Shown here piece after piece: positions 45,769 to 55,786 of a stretch of DNA of 64,000 nucleotides. This stretch comes from Bacteroidales bacterium Phil12 (GTDB taxonomy: Bacteria > Bacteroidota > Bacteroidia > Bacteroidales > P3): NCBI GenBank assembly GCA_002633275.1, contig NWBO01000151.1, positions 146,445-210,444 of the forward strand, in the 5' to 3' direction. Made by a program: the position numbers and the translations under genes. The stretch's first letter is position 1. Every line of letters starts with the position of its first letter. The notes under the pieces were generated by a model that was not told the origin of the DNA, ran no database searches, and saw only the letters and a program-made list of their open reading frames with translations.

Positions 45769-47340
45769 TTATTTCTTTCTCAACTCTCTTGAACCGACTC
45801 TGTCCATAGCACAACGGAATCCAATCCAATCAGTTGCTTGTGCCTGATCCAAATAACGTCTTTCGCCAGGAGACAAGAACATTGCTCTATCTTTCCACGA
45901 GCCGCCCTTGATTACACGTGCTTTATCATTCAATAACGAATGCTTCCCGTATTCATACATACCATTGGAGATTTCAACTTTTGCAGTTTCTTCTTCGTCA
46001 TCGTCCGAACTTACAGTCTCTTCGTCTTCATCAGTTGCTGCATTTAATCCCGAAGATTTCTCCATTGCAGAAGCATAATCGCCCCAAGCACTTTCGTCCA
46101 ATTGAGAAGCCAAATCACCATCTAAATAGTTGATATTATCTGCTTGACGATAATTTCTTCTACCTATGTTTTCTTGAACAGTTACCTCACGATAAGTTAT
46201 ACGACCCAATGAATCTTTTTCGGCAATCATACCGTCTTCATCCAATACCTTTGTCATATAAACGTTACCACGATAAGGATTTATATCCCCTGCATCTTGT
46301 GCTGTGTTAGGACGGAAAACGTCCATAACCCACTCGGATACATTACCTGCCATATTGTATAGACCATAGTCATTAGGGAAGTAATAATTTACAGGTGCTG
46401 TGTATTCCCAATGGTCATTCAACACACTTGCAACGCCCATACCATCACCTCTTGAACGTTTGAAGTTAGCAAGCATTTCTCCGTAATATTTCTTTTGATC
46501 CGTACGAACAACATGACCGTTCCAAGGATAAATTCTTCTTTCAATAATACGACCTTCCTTAGTTGTGTTACCAATCAAACCAAGTGCAGCATACTCCCAC
46601 TCTGCTTCTGTCGGAAGACGGAATTTAGGAAATATGATACCATCACCCATATTTACTTTTCTTGTTCCTTCGCTGTTAGGGTCAAGGTCTTTCAAATCTT
46701 TTTTTACATACCCCTCATACTGTCCGGTAAGATAAGCCTCTGTTGTAAATACATTCTCATTGGATTGGTCTTGGTCAAATTCCAAAACACCTGCATCAAT
46801 AAGAGCCTTTTCATTTAGACGATCCGTTCTCCAAGCACAATAGTCCGTTGCCTGAATCCAATTAACACCAACAACAGGATAATTTGCCCAAGCAGGATGA
46901 CGGAAATAATAATCCACCATAGGCTCATTGTAAGTAAGTTTTGTTCTCCAAACCAATGTATCTGGGAGTTGCTTTTGACAATATTCAGGATAATCTACAT
47001 AAACTCTGTTTAGCCAATACAAATATTCCCTATAATCTTGATTTGTAACCTCACATTCATCCATATAAAAGGAAGAAACGGTAACTTTACGCGGTTGGTT
47101 ATCCCATTCATAACGAACGTTATCCGTTGTACGCCCCATGATAAATGCTCCACCCTCTATAAATACCATTCCCGGAGGTGTTGCCATTTCGGTGTTTTTG
47201 GCAGATTCAAATCCGCCCCACTTGGAATCATCGTAATTCCAACCTGTTTTTTTAGATGAATTTTTGTTCGAGCAACCCACCACAAGTAACAAAGCAGATA
47301 CACCCAATACAATTTTAGTTAATGATGCTATGGTTCTCAT
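45769..47340 (-). CDS. gldJ: T9SS / gliding lipoprotein GldJ
   Basis: 523 aa from MRTIASLTKIVLG at 47340. A lipoprotein signal ends LLVVGCSNK. The mature part is a formylglycine-generating-enzyme fold without its catalytic role: GWNYDDSKWGGF, PPGMVFIEGGAFIMGR, DECEVTNQDYREYLYW, FRLPTEAEWEYAALG, YNMAGNVSEWVMDVF, and a C-terminal KGGSWKDRA. The GWNYDD opening and the acidic insert EEETAKVE-rich stretch (about 425-450) favour GldJ over GldK. GldJ stabilises the outer ring of T9SS. Confidence 0.88.
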   Translation of the reverse strand: MRTIASLTKIVLGVSALLLVVGCSNKNSSKKTGWNYDDSKWGGFESAKNTEMATPPGMVFIEGGAFIMGRTTDNVRYEWDNQPRKVTVSSFYMDECEVTNQDYREYLYWLNRVYVDYPEYCQKQLPDTLVWRTKLTYNEPMVDYYFRHPAWANYPVVGVNWIQATDYCAWRTDRLNEKALIDAGVLEFDQDQSNENVFTTEAYLTGQYEGYVKKDLKDLDPNSEGTRKVNMGDGIIFPKFRLPTEAEWEYAALGLIGNTTKEGRIIERRIYPWNGHVVRTDQKKYYGEMLANFKRSRGDGMGVASVLNDHWEYTAPVNYYFPNDYGLYNMAGNVSEWVMDVFRPNTAQDAGDINPYRGNVYMTKVLDEDGMIAEKDSLGRITYREVTVQENIGRRNYRQADNINYLDGDLASQLDESAWGDYASAMEKSSGLNAATDEDEETVSSDDDEEETAKVEISNGMYEYGKHSLLNDKARVIKGGSWKDRAMFLSPGERRYLDQAQATDWIGFRCAMDRVGSRELRKK

Positions 47341-47412
47341 ATTATTATTTATTTTTTTCCTTACACTAATCATTTACGCAAAAACACTTTATTTTGTTTC
47401 AAAAGCCACAAA

Positions 47413-48408
47413 TTAAAACGATGGACACTTAATTGCTCTAATCTTCTTGTGTTTTTCAGGACAAGGGAACTTCGCTCCCAATGAAATTTCGTGAGCACCG
47501 CCCGAAACATTCGATAAAGAAGACACCGTTATATCGTAACTATATCCAATTTTGTAATCACCCCATTCCAATCCGAACAACAAAACAACTGCATCTTTAT
47601 TCTCAAACGCCATAGATTGACGGAACCAGGCTCCAAAGATGAACGGACTCCAATCCAAATACGCTCCATAATTCAAAGTATTGAATTTGCCTTGATGTTG
47701 ATAAATAATATTTGGCGATATTACAGGCTGACCAAAGAAAGAATTTGTTCTACGAGTATCTCTTCTCAAATTGAAACGAAATCCTGCATTTGCCGTGAAT
47801 TTTATTGGCAGACGATTATAAGAAATAAAGCCTTCATCCGGACGAAGTAAATTTACAGCGGCAACACCTACATACCAATTTTCAGAAAACAACAACGCAC
47901 CCGCACCAATATCGAAATAATTCTTTGAGGTATTATCAGGCTGTTGAGCCAAAGTACTTCCATAAATTTGACCGTAACGAGTATCAATCATATCAGGGAA
48001 TACCAACTCGTCCCAATTCAATGCGTGATTTGTGAATTGTGCCTGCGCTGCAAGATTCAAAGTTATATCCCTATTTATTTTGATTCTTAAAGAATAAATC
48101 AATTCTGCCGTATTTACTCTATAAAAATCACTCTGCTTATCACTCATAATATATACACCGATACCACCGGAAATAGCATCAAAATATTGATCGTATGATG
48201 CGGCAAAGGTTTTGAAAGCCCCAAGTGAAGGCCACTGATCACGATAAGAGATTCCGACTCTCGGACAAACAGCCGAACCTGCGAAAGCCGGATTCGTATA
48301 AATCGGATTAGCGAAAAACTGCGAGAAATGAGGATCTTGTGCTTTCAATTCCAAACTACAAGACATTGCCATGCAAGCCAATAATAAACATAGTATCTTC
48401 CTTTTCAT
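47413..48408 (-). CDS. T9SS membrane protein, PorP/SprF family
   Basis: 331 aa. A signal peptide ends ELKAQ; the mature protein begins DPHFSQFFANPIYTNPAFAG, the standard PorP/SprF start, and continues as a barrel (VGISYRDQWPSLGAF; AKFPCPEKHKKIRA near the end). Members of this family serve as outer-membrane anchors of T9SS-linked surface proteins. Genomes usually have several copies, so this one is not assigned as the porP orthologue. An ATG at 48417 is an alternative start. gldJ follows 72 nt later. Confidence 0.9.
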   Translation of the reverse strand: MKRKILCLLLACMAMSCSLELKAQDPHFSQFFANPIYTNPAFAGSAVCPRVGISYRDQWPSLGAFKTFAASYDQYFDAISGGIGVYIMSDKQSDFYRVNTAELIYSLRIKINRDITLNLAAQAQFTNHALNWDELVFPDMIDTRYGQIYGSTLAQQPDNTSKNYFDIGAGALLFSENWYVGVAAVNLLRPDEGFISYNRLPIKFTANAGFRFNLRRDTRRTNSFFGQPVISPNIIYQHQGKFNTLNYGAYLDWSPFIFGAWFRQSMAFENKDAVVLLFGLEWGDYKIGYSYDITVSSLSNVSGGAHEISLGAKFPCPEKHKKIRAIKCPSF

Positions 48409-48583
48409 TATACTCATGAGTTATATTTTCTTAATTTTGTATAATTCTTTTCTATTTTCAGACTGCAATATTACAAAAATATTCTGATATAGCCGCTAAA
48501 TTTGTCAAGAAAAACATAAAAAATATATTTTTTCTTTCTATAATATTCTTATTATACTTGATACAGCAAAAAAATGTTACGCT

Positions 48584-49069
48584 TTATCTTTCTTTTTTTA
48601 GAAGACAAACGCTGTATGCCGAAACCCCCTCACTTCTTCCCGTAAATCCTAATTTTTCGGTTGTTGTAGCTTTAATTGTAATATCTTCTTCGTCCAAATT
48701 CAAAATTTCCGCCAAAGTTTTTTGCATTTGGCTAATAAAATTACCAATCTTAGGTTTCTGTAAGCAAATAGTCGTATCTATATTTTCGATTACATAACCT
48801 TTTGCCGTAATTTTATCAAAAGTATCTTTCAACAATTCTTTACTGTCAATATCTTTATATTCCTCCTTGCTATCTGGATATTGAAAGCCTATATCTCTAA
48901 GATTTGCTGCCCCAAGCAATGAATCTATTATGGCGTGAATAAGACAATCTGCATCTGAATGTCCCAATGCCCCAAAGGGAGCATCTTTAATCTCAATACC
49001 CCCCAAAAAGAATTTACGCTCGGGTACTAACCTATGCACATCATACCCAAATCCGACTTTCAGTTTCAT
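48584..49069 (-). CDS. ispF: 2-C-methyl-D-erythritol 2,4-cyclodiphosphate synthase
   Basis: 161 aa, normal length. GYDVHRLVPERKFFLGG, then GALGHSDADCLIHAIIDSLL (the zinc His and Asp), and IGFQYPDSKEEYKDID give the family signature. IspF closes the cyclic diphosphate in the non-mevalonate isoprenoid pathway, in the cytosol. It lies 12 nt after porV and is part of the T9SS gene row; this housekeeping passenger may simply share the transcript. Confidence 0.95.
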   Translation of the reverse strand: MKLKVGFGYDVHRLVPERKFFLGGIEIKDAPFGALGHSDADCLIHAIIDSLLGAANLRDIGFQYPDSKEEYKDIDSKELLKDTFDKITAKGYVIENIDTTICLQKPKIGNFISQMQKTLAEILNLDEEDITIKATTTEKLGFTGRSEGVSAYSVCLLKKER

Positions 49070-49081
49070 ATCCTTAGGCTA

Positions 49082-50275
49082 TTAAAAACTAAACGACAAA
49101 GAAACTCTAAGCGTATTCTTCAACGGATTGTTGTTATGCGATGCTGTCGGCACCAAATAAGACAAATCTATCCCCAAAGAATTGTATTTCAATCCGACGC
49201 CCATTGTAAGATATTGTCTATCGCCTTTTAATTTATTCTCGTAAAAATAACCGGCACGTACAGCAAGCAGGTTATTGTACCAATATTCTGCACCAACAGA
49301 CCAATTGATTTCTTTCAATTCTTCTGAAAATCCATCGGGAGCATCATAAAAAGACTGAAATACTCCTTGCAAGATACCTACATTATTCTCTTTACCCAAT
49401 AAAACTTCTCCGTCTTCGTTTCTAATCGGAGGCGTAGGAACCAACAATTTATTCAAATCCACCATAAAAGAAAACTTATTGAACTGATCCATATCGTAGG
49501 TATATCTACCTCCTATCCTTAAATTGGCAGGTAGAAAACTCGAAATCATATCATCATCCGAATAAGAAATCTTATTACCTAAATTGGAGATTTGAACACC
49601 GAAAGCAACCTGTTGAGGCTTATCTGCCGCTATATCTCTTTGATAATACAAACCTAAATCCGCTGCAACAGCATTGGCTGCATGAGTTGTTGATGATCCT
49701 ACATTCTGTCCTTGCGTTAAGTCAGAACGTATATATCTACCGGTAACGGAAGCCGATAAATATTCCGATAATTTCATCGAATAAGACACATCTACCGCAA
49801 ACTCATTGGGGCTATATGTTCCCAAAGAAGTACCTTGATTATCTGTAAACTGAATATTTCCCAAAGAAAAATATGTTAAAGAAAAACCGACCGCGCTTCT
49901 ATTATTTAGTTTATAATATCCCGACAAATATGCCAAGTCAATATCCCCTGCTATATCCCTTAGCCAAGGTGAATATGTAAAAGAAGCCTGCATTTTTTTG
50001 TCTGCAAAAGCCAATTTGGCAGCATTCCAGTGATTGGAATTTGCATCAGGGGTTGTTGCTGCACCTATATCACCCATAGAACCCGCCCTTGAATCGGGTG
50101 CAATCATCAATAATGGCACTGCCGTAGGTATAATTCTTGCACCTTTTCGTTGTTGTCTTAGTAATTGAGCTTGATAATCTTCATCATCTATTATACCCGG
50201 ACTTGTTTGAGCAAAAGCAATCAATGTAACAACATTCAAAACAGTCGTCAATATAAAACCTTTTTTTATAGTCAT
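49082..50275 (-). CDS. porV: T9SS outer-membrane protein PorV
   Basis: 397 aa. A signal peptide (ending IAFAQ) precedes a FadL-like barrel: PDSRAGSMGDIGAATTPD, WNAAKLAFADKKMQASFTYS, and the block PWLRDIAGDIDLAYLSGYYK. PorV (LptO) shuttles T9SS cargo from the translocon to the PorU attachment complex. It directly follows porU, the standard order for this pair, which supports the call. Confidence 0.94.
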   Translation of the reverse strand: MTIKKGFILTTVLNVVTLIAFAQTSPGIIDDEDYQAQLLRQQRKGARIIPTAVPLLMIAPDSRAGSMGDIGAATTPDANSNHWNAAKLAFADKKMQASFTYSPWLRDIAGDIDLAYLSGYYKLNNRSAVGFSLTYFSLGNIQFTDNQGTSLGTYSPNEFAVDVSYSMKLSEYLSASVTGRYIRSDLTQGQNVGSSTTHAANAVAADLGLYYQRDIAADKPQQVAFGVQISNLGNKISYSDDDMISSFLPANLRIGGRYTYDMDQFNKFSFMVDLNKLLVPTPPIRNEDGEVLLGKENNVGILQGVFQSFYDAPDGFSEELKEINWSVGAEYWYNNLLAVRAGYFYENKLKGDRQYLTMGVGLKYNSLGIDLSYLVPTASHNNNPLKNTLRVSLSFSF

Positions 50276-50356
50276 AACTTTGTCTTTTTATTCCGTTAGT
50301 TCAAATCACTTAAACGCTATAAGTTTTATTTTATTTTATTTATCAAGGATAATTTC

Positions 50357-53300
50357 TCAATCGAGCAATACCATTTTGTTTCCTCTCACTATTTTATCCC
50401 CGTCTTTTGTGTTCAATATTATTGTGTAGAAGTAAATTCCTTTTTGAACCTTAGCTCCACCAAGAGTCGTGCCATTCCAAACAATCGGTCCTATTGTGTA
50501 ATCCCCTATCTTATCGCTAATATCAAATTCACTTACTATCGCACCTTGCTGATTGAATATCTTGATATATGCCGAATTAATGGTTTGTGGCTGATTGTAA
50601 CGAAGCTCAATAGAAGTTGAATTATTAAAAGGATTCGGATAATTGATGGTTTGATATTCTTTACTATCCGAAGGCTTAACCGTGAATTTGATTGTTTTTT
50701 CGGAAGAGAAATTATAAATATTCCAAACCTTTAATGTCAATGTATGTTCTCCCTGAGCCAAATTCTTAAAAGAATAAGAAATATATCCCTTATTAGCATC
50801 ATCTTTATCTTCCGTATAGTAATCATTCAATATAAACGTGTTGGCTGCATTATCCAAGCGAGCAACAATATCGTGACCCAATCCCGAACCTACCGTATTG
50901 ATAAACGCAGTATCATAAACGACAGCATACAAATTAGGATTTTCATCGCAAATACCACCACTCACAAAATTAGTGTCATTTAAGTATAAATTGATTTGCG
51001 GTCTTGAAACATTAAAATCATTATTATTTGTATCAATTCCGCCAAGTATAAAATCTTTTGAATATCCCGTAGCATCTATACTATCTGTCTGTGCATAATA
51101 ACTCAACTTACCCTGACCATAATTATATGCGATATCTTTTGGTACAATAAACGTATGTGTGAAATATCCATTAACAACCTGAGCCGTTCCTCTATGCAAA
51201 ATATTATTTTGTTGCTCGAAAGCCAAATCCGCTTGCGTCATATTAAGATTTGAATTGTTAAGCATATAATATGTTGTCTTCTTATCGTACAAAGACACTC
51301 TGACAATTCCGTTAAAGTCCTCAACACGCTTGCCATTATTATCAACGATTTCTCCTTCTATATTTACAGTGGATAAAGCACGTATGGTATCCAAATAATC
51401 AAAACTTCCGTTGTTATAGGTTGCGTTATTTATTTTAAGGGTTCTCACATTGTACTTTGGAAGTGATAATCTCAACGCAGGGTCGCCTATAAGAGTTATA
51501 CTTCTTTCCGATGTCGCCAATCTATTGCCATATAATCCTGTATTGACACGGTTTTTTGCGTATTGCATCACCTGACCAAAAGTTAGCGGTTCGCCATTAT
51601 CTTGTCTTTCCAAAGCGTATTTGAAAAGACTTTTATTGATAGGGTCGTTTGAAGATATTTTTCTTGCAGCGGCAATCAACGCGATACCCGCACCCTTCCC
51701 GCTCGTAAGCATATACTCTCCCGCAGACTGTTTTTCCGCTAAGTCAAACCTATTAAATTCACAGGTGGAAGTAATCATAAGACAGAGTTTGTTGTAATTA
51801 TCCCACGATGTAATATCCGTAATAGTGATAAGTCTTTCGCTTGATAAGTGGTCCGGCGAACCATGTCCCAAATAATTAAACAACAAGCAGCCGTTTTTCA
51901 ATCTTGCATTAACGGCATTCGAGGCATCGGGATAAGTAGAACCCGAAGATGTGCTATACTCTTTGTAAGCGTCCTCATAAACCTTTTGAACATTCAAACC
52001 CGGTTGCGTTTCATCGATTTGCTGATAAATATGTTCGGCATTGTCTCTAAAATACCTCTCATACAATTCGTCCATATCGTCGCTCGTAAGCATAACAGCA
52101 TTACGCCAATCTCCATTCTCCTTATTAAGCAAATCCGACCTGCTTATATATCTCAAACATTTATCAACAATATCGTTTGCCGTATTGGTATCACTCACAG
52201 GTATGCGGCCAATACCCACAAACAGGCTGTCGTAAGTGCTGTTTGTCGCTTTGTCGTCAAGAGCAGCCAAGACATCATCGGAAGTAAAGTTTCTATCGCC
52301 ATTTGATGTAAAAGCATTGCTCTGATATGTAGGAACGTAATTATTATTGTATTGCAATATGTTTTTGTTGTCATAAGTGCCGTCGCCGAACAGTAAAACA
52401 TTTTCGGGATATTTACCATTCGTTTTGTTTTTCATCATTCTTATAAATTCTCTTAAAGCAAGAAAATCCTTTGTACCCGAAGAAAATTCATTATATACTT
52501 GTTGCAAAGTAACAACGGCAACTTTTATTTTATCGTAGTCCCTATGTATTTGAGCCAAACGCTCTGCTTGATTTACAAACTTCGGATGCGTGATAATTAC
52601 AAACTGTGCGGAATCTATTCCGTGCAGATTTTGATTTTCCACCGTGTCTTCCAAAGTCGGCGTTGCAAAGGAACTACCGGCCAAAACAACGATATTCCTT
52701 AATGTATCATTATTTACATTAAATCGAAGAATATTGTTCTCTAAACTTTCAGCCTCTATACTCTGCACATTAGTCGCATCGCTTACGTCCCAAATCATCG
52801 GATTGGATACCTTTATGTTATCCACACAGTATTGAGTGGCTTTGCCGTCATCGGTAGGCAAGGAATAAAATCTCAGATAATTATTGTTAAACGATAAACT
52901 CTTTGTGTAATTCACAAGTATGTAATCAAGCCAACCTTCCGAGGTCGCAGTAGAAGAATTAAAGTGAATGGTTATGTTGTTATTAGGTGTCGTTATCAGA
53001 GTATTGGCTGTAAATACGCCACTGTTAGCAACTTCTCCGTTGATTGTCGTACCTATATTTATCGTTCCTATACTTTTTCCGTTCAAACCTATATCGTAAC
53101 TGCTGTTTTGCGTACTATTGGCAAGCAATTGAATTTTTATCTCGCTATTCTCCGTCCCCGACACACCGGCAAGTGCAATCGGAATTTGTAAATCGGTGGA
53201 TGTCGGCAAGAATTTCTCACCAAACCAATAGCTGCCCGATTTTGCCAAATTCACTAACTCTCGCTTGTAAAACACATAGTCTTTCGAGGTGTTCAACGTC

Positions 53301-53791
53301 TGCGAAACCTCATCTAAAACCGCCATCGGCTTTATTCTTTTCTTCTGTCCTATGTTTTTATCAAAGGTTATAAAATATTTTGTAGCGGTTGCATATGGGT
53401 GCAATGAGAATGAAAATTTCTGTGTCTTTGAGTTGAAAATCGTGTTAGTGGTTGCCTGAGCATAAAACAAGGCATAACGTTCTTGTTTATTGACGTAAAT
53501 GGCGTTTTCTTTCAAATCGGAAAATTTGTAATCCGCATTGATTTCGCTTATCGCTTTTCCTGTGTTGCCATATATGGAAAGATTGTCGAAATCAATATCT
53601 TTTTCATCTACTCCCAACGTAATGAAATCGTTGTAAGTCAATTTATAAACTCCGTCAGAGGCAACGCTCACAGAATACCATACACCGCTTGACAAAACAG
53701 ATTTTTCAACATACGAAGGCTTCTGAGAAAAAGTTCCGTAAGCGATGAAAAGAAAAACAATCAACGTTATATATTTAAGTCTACTCAACAT
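50357..53791 (-). CDS. porU: T9SS C-terminal signal peptidase PorU
   Basis: 1144 aa. A signal peptide (ending YGTFSQ) precedes a gingipain-type C25 protease. The catalytic pair is visible: His643 in NYLGHGSPDHLSS and Cys677 in MITSTCEFNRFD, 34 residues apart. The end (YPNPFNNSTSIELRYNQ to RGNKMVLLD) resembles a T9SS C-terminal domain, which PorU keeps. It cuts sorting signals from T9SS cargo and joins the cargo to LPS at the surface. First gene of the row porU-porV-ispF. Confidence 0.94.
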   Translation of the reverse strand: MLSRLKYITLIVFLFIAYGTFSQKPSYVEKSVLSSGVWYSVSVASDGVYKLTYNDFITLGVDEKDIDFDNLSIYGNTGKAISEINADYKFSDLKENAIYVNKQERYALFYAQATTNTIFNSKTQKFSFSLHPYATATKYFITFDKNIGQKKRIKPMAVLDEVSQTLNTSKDYVFYKRELVNLAKSGSYWFGEKFLPTSTDLQIPIALAGVSGTENSEIKIQLLANSTQNSSYDIGLNGKSIGTINIGTTINGEVANSGVFTANTLITTPNNNITIHFNSSTATSEGWLDYILVNYTKSLSFNNNYLRFYSLPTDDGKATQYCVDNIKVSNPMIWDVSDATNVQSIEAESLENNILRFNVNNDTLRNIVVLAGSSFATPTLEDTVENQNLHGIDSAQFVIITHPKFVNQAERLAQIHRDYDKIKVAVVTLQQVYNEFSSGTKDFLALREFIRMMKNKTNGKYPENVLLFGDGTYDNKNILQYNNNYVPTYQSNAFTSNGDRNFTSDDVLAALDDKATNSTYDSLFVGIGRIPVSDTNTANDIVDKCLRYISRSDLLNKENGDWRNAVMLTSDDMDELYERYFRDNAEHIYQQIDETQPGLNVQKVYEDAYKEYSTSSGSTYPDASNAVNARLKNGCLLFNYLGHGSPDHLSSERLITITDITSWDNYNKLCLMITSTCEFNRFDLAEKQSAGEYMLTSGKGAGIALIAAARKISSNDPINKSLFKYALERQDNGEPLTFGQVMQYAKNRVNTGLYGNRLATSERSITLIGDPALRLSLPKYNVRTLKINNATYNNGSFDYLDTIRALSTVNIEGEIVDNNGKRVEDFNGIVRVSLYDKKTTYYMLNNSNLNMTQADLAFEQQNNILHRGTAQVVNGYFTHTFIVPKDIAYNYGQGKLSYYAQTDSIDATGYSKDFILGGIDTNNNDFNVSRPQINLYLNDTNFVSGGICDENPNLYAVVYDTAFINTVGSGLGHDIVARLDNAANTFILNDYYTEDKDDANKGYISYSFKNLAQGEHTLTLKVWNIYNFSSEKTIKFTVKPSDSKEYQTINYPNPFNNSTSIELRYNQPQTINSAYIKIFNQQGAIVSEFDISDKIGDYTIGPIVWNGTTLGGAKVQKGIYFYTIILNTKDGDKIVRGNKMVLLD

Positions 53792-53981
53792 ACTCTCAAA
53801 ATATTTAATCTTATATAAAACACAAAAAGTTCTATTTTATTGTAATATCACATAACAAAAATGGCATATAATATCATTAATTTCTTTTTTCGATTAACAA
53901 AACTCTTGCCACAAATGGAAATATTCTTTTGTATTATCATTTGAATACGTAATAATTTGAAAACTTGGATAGATAAAAAGA

Positions 53982-54050
53982 CAAAATTAGTGTTTAACAC
54001 TATTTCGCTAATGTTTAACATTATTTTATCAGTGTTAAACACTAATTTTG
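53982..54050. repeat. 21-nt repeat array 15, perfect 20-bp inverted arms
   Basis: Three units. Arms 53982-54001 and 54031-54050 are exact reverse complements over 20 bp (CAAAATTAGTGTTTAACACT) with a 29-nt spacer, the same spacer as array 2. The last 37 nt up to the end of the shared arm are identical to array 2, about 51 kb away. Confidence 0.93.
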
Positions 54051-54082
54051 CAATATCACTTATTAATTTTTTCCATCGATAT

Positions 54083-54113
54083 TTGCTGTTGATAAAAAAA
54101 CTTCATAACTTTG
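54083..54113 (+). promoter_or_regulatory. ruvX promoter
   Basis: TTG at 54083-54085, 20 nt, then TAACTTTG at 54106-54113. It overlaps the in-frame TTG at 54111 and so sets the ruvX start at 54141. Confidence 0.78.
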
Positions 54114-54140
54114 CAAATCGAAGCAAAAGAAATATTGATT

Positions 54141-54599
54141 ATGGGAAGATTTTTAGCAATAGACTATGGCTTAAAGCGTGTAGGGTTGGCTGTAAGCGAT
54201 TACGGACAAGTGATTGCCACGAAACTTACGACTGTTTCCACTTTGGAGATATTCCCTTTTTTGGAAGATTATATGAAAAAAGAAGATGTGGATTTGATTG
54301 TTGTAGGAAACCCTAAGCAAATGGACAATTCACCAAGCGAGAGTGCGGGGGCTGTCAAGATTTTTGTGGATAATCTATCCGATACATTTCCTGAAATGGA
54401 TATTTATATGATAGACGAACGTTATACAAGCAAAATGGCGTCTCAAAGCATAGCACAAAGCGGTATGAAAAAGAAAAAACGTCAGCAAAAAGGACTTATT
54501 GACACTATCGCGGCCGTTTTTATTCTTCAAGATTTTATGAAGATGTATCAAGGCGGAGTTAAAATAGACCAAATTGGGGACAATGATACCGCAGAATAG
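54141..54599 (+). CDS. ruvX: Putative pre-16S rRNA nuclease / Holliday junction resolvase
   Basis: 152 aa from the ATG at 54141. RNase H-like fold with the acidic sites in MGRFLAIDYGLKRVGLAVSD, VDLIVVGNPKQMDNSPSE, IYMIDERYTSKMA and KKRQQKGLIDTIAAVFIL. YqgF (RuvX) matures the 5' end of 16S rRNA and may cut junctions. First gene of a row with def and a TPR lipoprotein (33 and 13 nt apart). Confidence 0.93.
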   Translation: MGRFLAIDYGLKRVGLAVSDYGQVIATKLTTVSTLEIFPFLEDYMKKEDVDLIVVGNPKQMDNSPSESAGAVKIFVDNLSDTFPEMDIYMIDERYTSKMASQSIAQSGMKKKKRQQKGLIDTIAAVFILQDFMKMYQGGVKIDQIGDNDTAE

Positions 54600-54632
54600 A
54601 AATTAAATAACAAAAAATAAATTTTTAACAAA

Positions 54633-55181
54633 ATGATACTTCCAATAGTTGGCTACGGTCATTCAATCTTACGAAAAAAAACAGAAAACATTACCAAAGA
54701 CTATCCTAACATCAAACAGTTGATAGCCGATATGTTTGAAACAATGTACAAGGCAAGTGGCGTTGGTTTGGCTGCTCCTCAGATAAATTTACCGATAAGT
54801 GTGCTTGTTATCGACACTGATGTCTTTAAGGAATCTTATCCCGAAGGCGAGGGTTGGAGAGTTGCAATCATCAATCCCGAAATTCTTGAAGTTTCCGAAG
54901 ATACTTGGGCTTTTGAAGAGGGTTGTCTGTCGGTTCCGGGTATTCACGAAGATGTTATACGCCCAAGCAGTATTAAAGTAAGGTATTTTGACGAAGATTT
55001 TAACGAACACGAAGAAGTTTTGACGGGTGTTCGTGCAAGAGTTTTCCAACATGAGTACGACCATTTGCAAGGTAAAGTTTTTGTTGAGCGTTTATCCAAT
55101 ATCAAACGCGCTTTTCTAAAACGTCGTTTGAAAGATATTGAACAGAATAAGATTCGTACGGATTACAAAATGATTAAATAA
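54633..55181 (+). CDS. def: Peptide deformylase
   Basis: 182 aa. The three family motifs are present: GVGLAAPQI, EGCLSVPG with the metal Cys, and QHEYDHLQG with the HExxH His pair. It removes the formyl group from new proteins with Fe(II) in the cytosol. The first Met (MILPIVGYGHSILRKKTENI) is the usual start. Confidence 0.96.
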   Translation: MILPIVGYGHSILRKKTENITKDYPNIKQLIADMFETMYKASGVGLAAPQINLPISVLVIDTDVFKESYPEGEGWRVAIINPEILEVSEDTWAFEEGCLSVPGIHEDVIRPSSIKVRYFDEDFNEHEEVLTGVRARVFQHEYDHLQGKVFVERLSNIKRAFLKRRLKDIEQNKIRTDYKMIK

Positions 55182-55194
55182 CGCATCAAAAACA

Positions 55195-55743
55195 ATGGAA
55201 AAAAATTTTAATCATACATATATAATAAAGGTATTAACTCTTGGCATCGCTATATTGGCTTTCGTTGCTTGCTCTTCGCAAGAGACAAAACAAAAGAAAC
55301 GTCAAGATGAAATAACTGCATACGCCGAAGCGATAAACACAAATCCCACTGCCCTAAATCCTCAAAAAGCGGACACGATGATTAATCTTTACAATAATTA
55401 TATCAAAGATTATCCGCAGGACACGATGAGCGAGTTTTATTTGTTCCAGATGTACAATATTTATTCGGCTATGAATAATTGCGATTCGGCTCTTGCGTGT
55501 TTGGATAGGATTATCAAGGAATATCCCAATGGCAAAAAAGTCGGTGCGGCTTATTTTTTCAAAGGTGTTGTATTGAACGATGTTTGTTTGAATAAGGAAG
55601 AAAGCATTAAAGCATTTGAAAAATACATAGAACTATATCCAAACAATCCTCATGTTGAAACAGCAAAACGTATGATTCAACTTGACACGATGAAAAAGCC
55701 TATGCAATTGCTCGAAAAAAGCAATGACAATGAAGCTAAATAA
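55195..55743 (+). CDS. Tetratricopeptide lipoprotein
   Basis: 182 aa. A lipoprotein signal ends LAFVACSSQ. Residues of about 60-165 form TPR helices: KADTMINLYNNYIKDYPQDT, CDSALACLDRIIKEYPNGKK, EESIKAFEKYIELYPNNPH. The pattern of short repeats with YP and G residues resembles BamD-type lipoproteins, but it is shorter than BamD and probably acts as a periplasmic adaptor. It follows def after 13 nt. Confidence 0.8.
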   Translation: MEKNFNHTYIIKVLTLGIAILAFVACSSQETKQKKRQDEITAYAEAINTNPTALNPQKADTMINLYNNYIKDYPQDTMSEFYLFQMYNIYSAMNNCDSALACLDRIIKEYPNGKKVGAAYFFKGVVLNDVCLNKEESIKAFEKYIELYPNNPHVETAKRMIQLDTMKKPMQLLEKSNDNEAK

Positions 55744-55786
55744 TTCCAAAATTTGCTTTAATGATTTTAGTTAAAACGTATATGAT

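Larger units (their letters stand above)
53792..54140. other. Divergent intergenic region, 349 nt
   Basis: Holds repeat array 15 and the ruvX promoter. A TATGTGATA-like motif (plus-strand TATCACATA) lies near 53847. No porU promoter of the standard type is clear. Confidence 0.7.
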
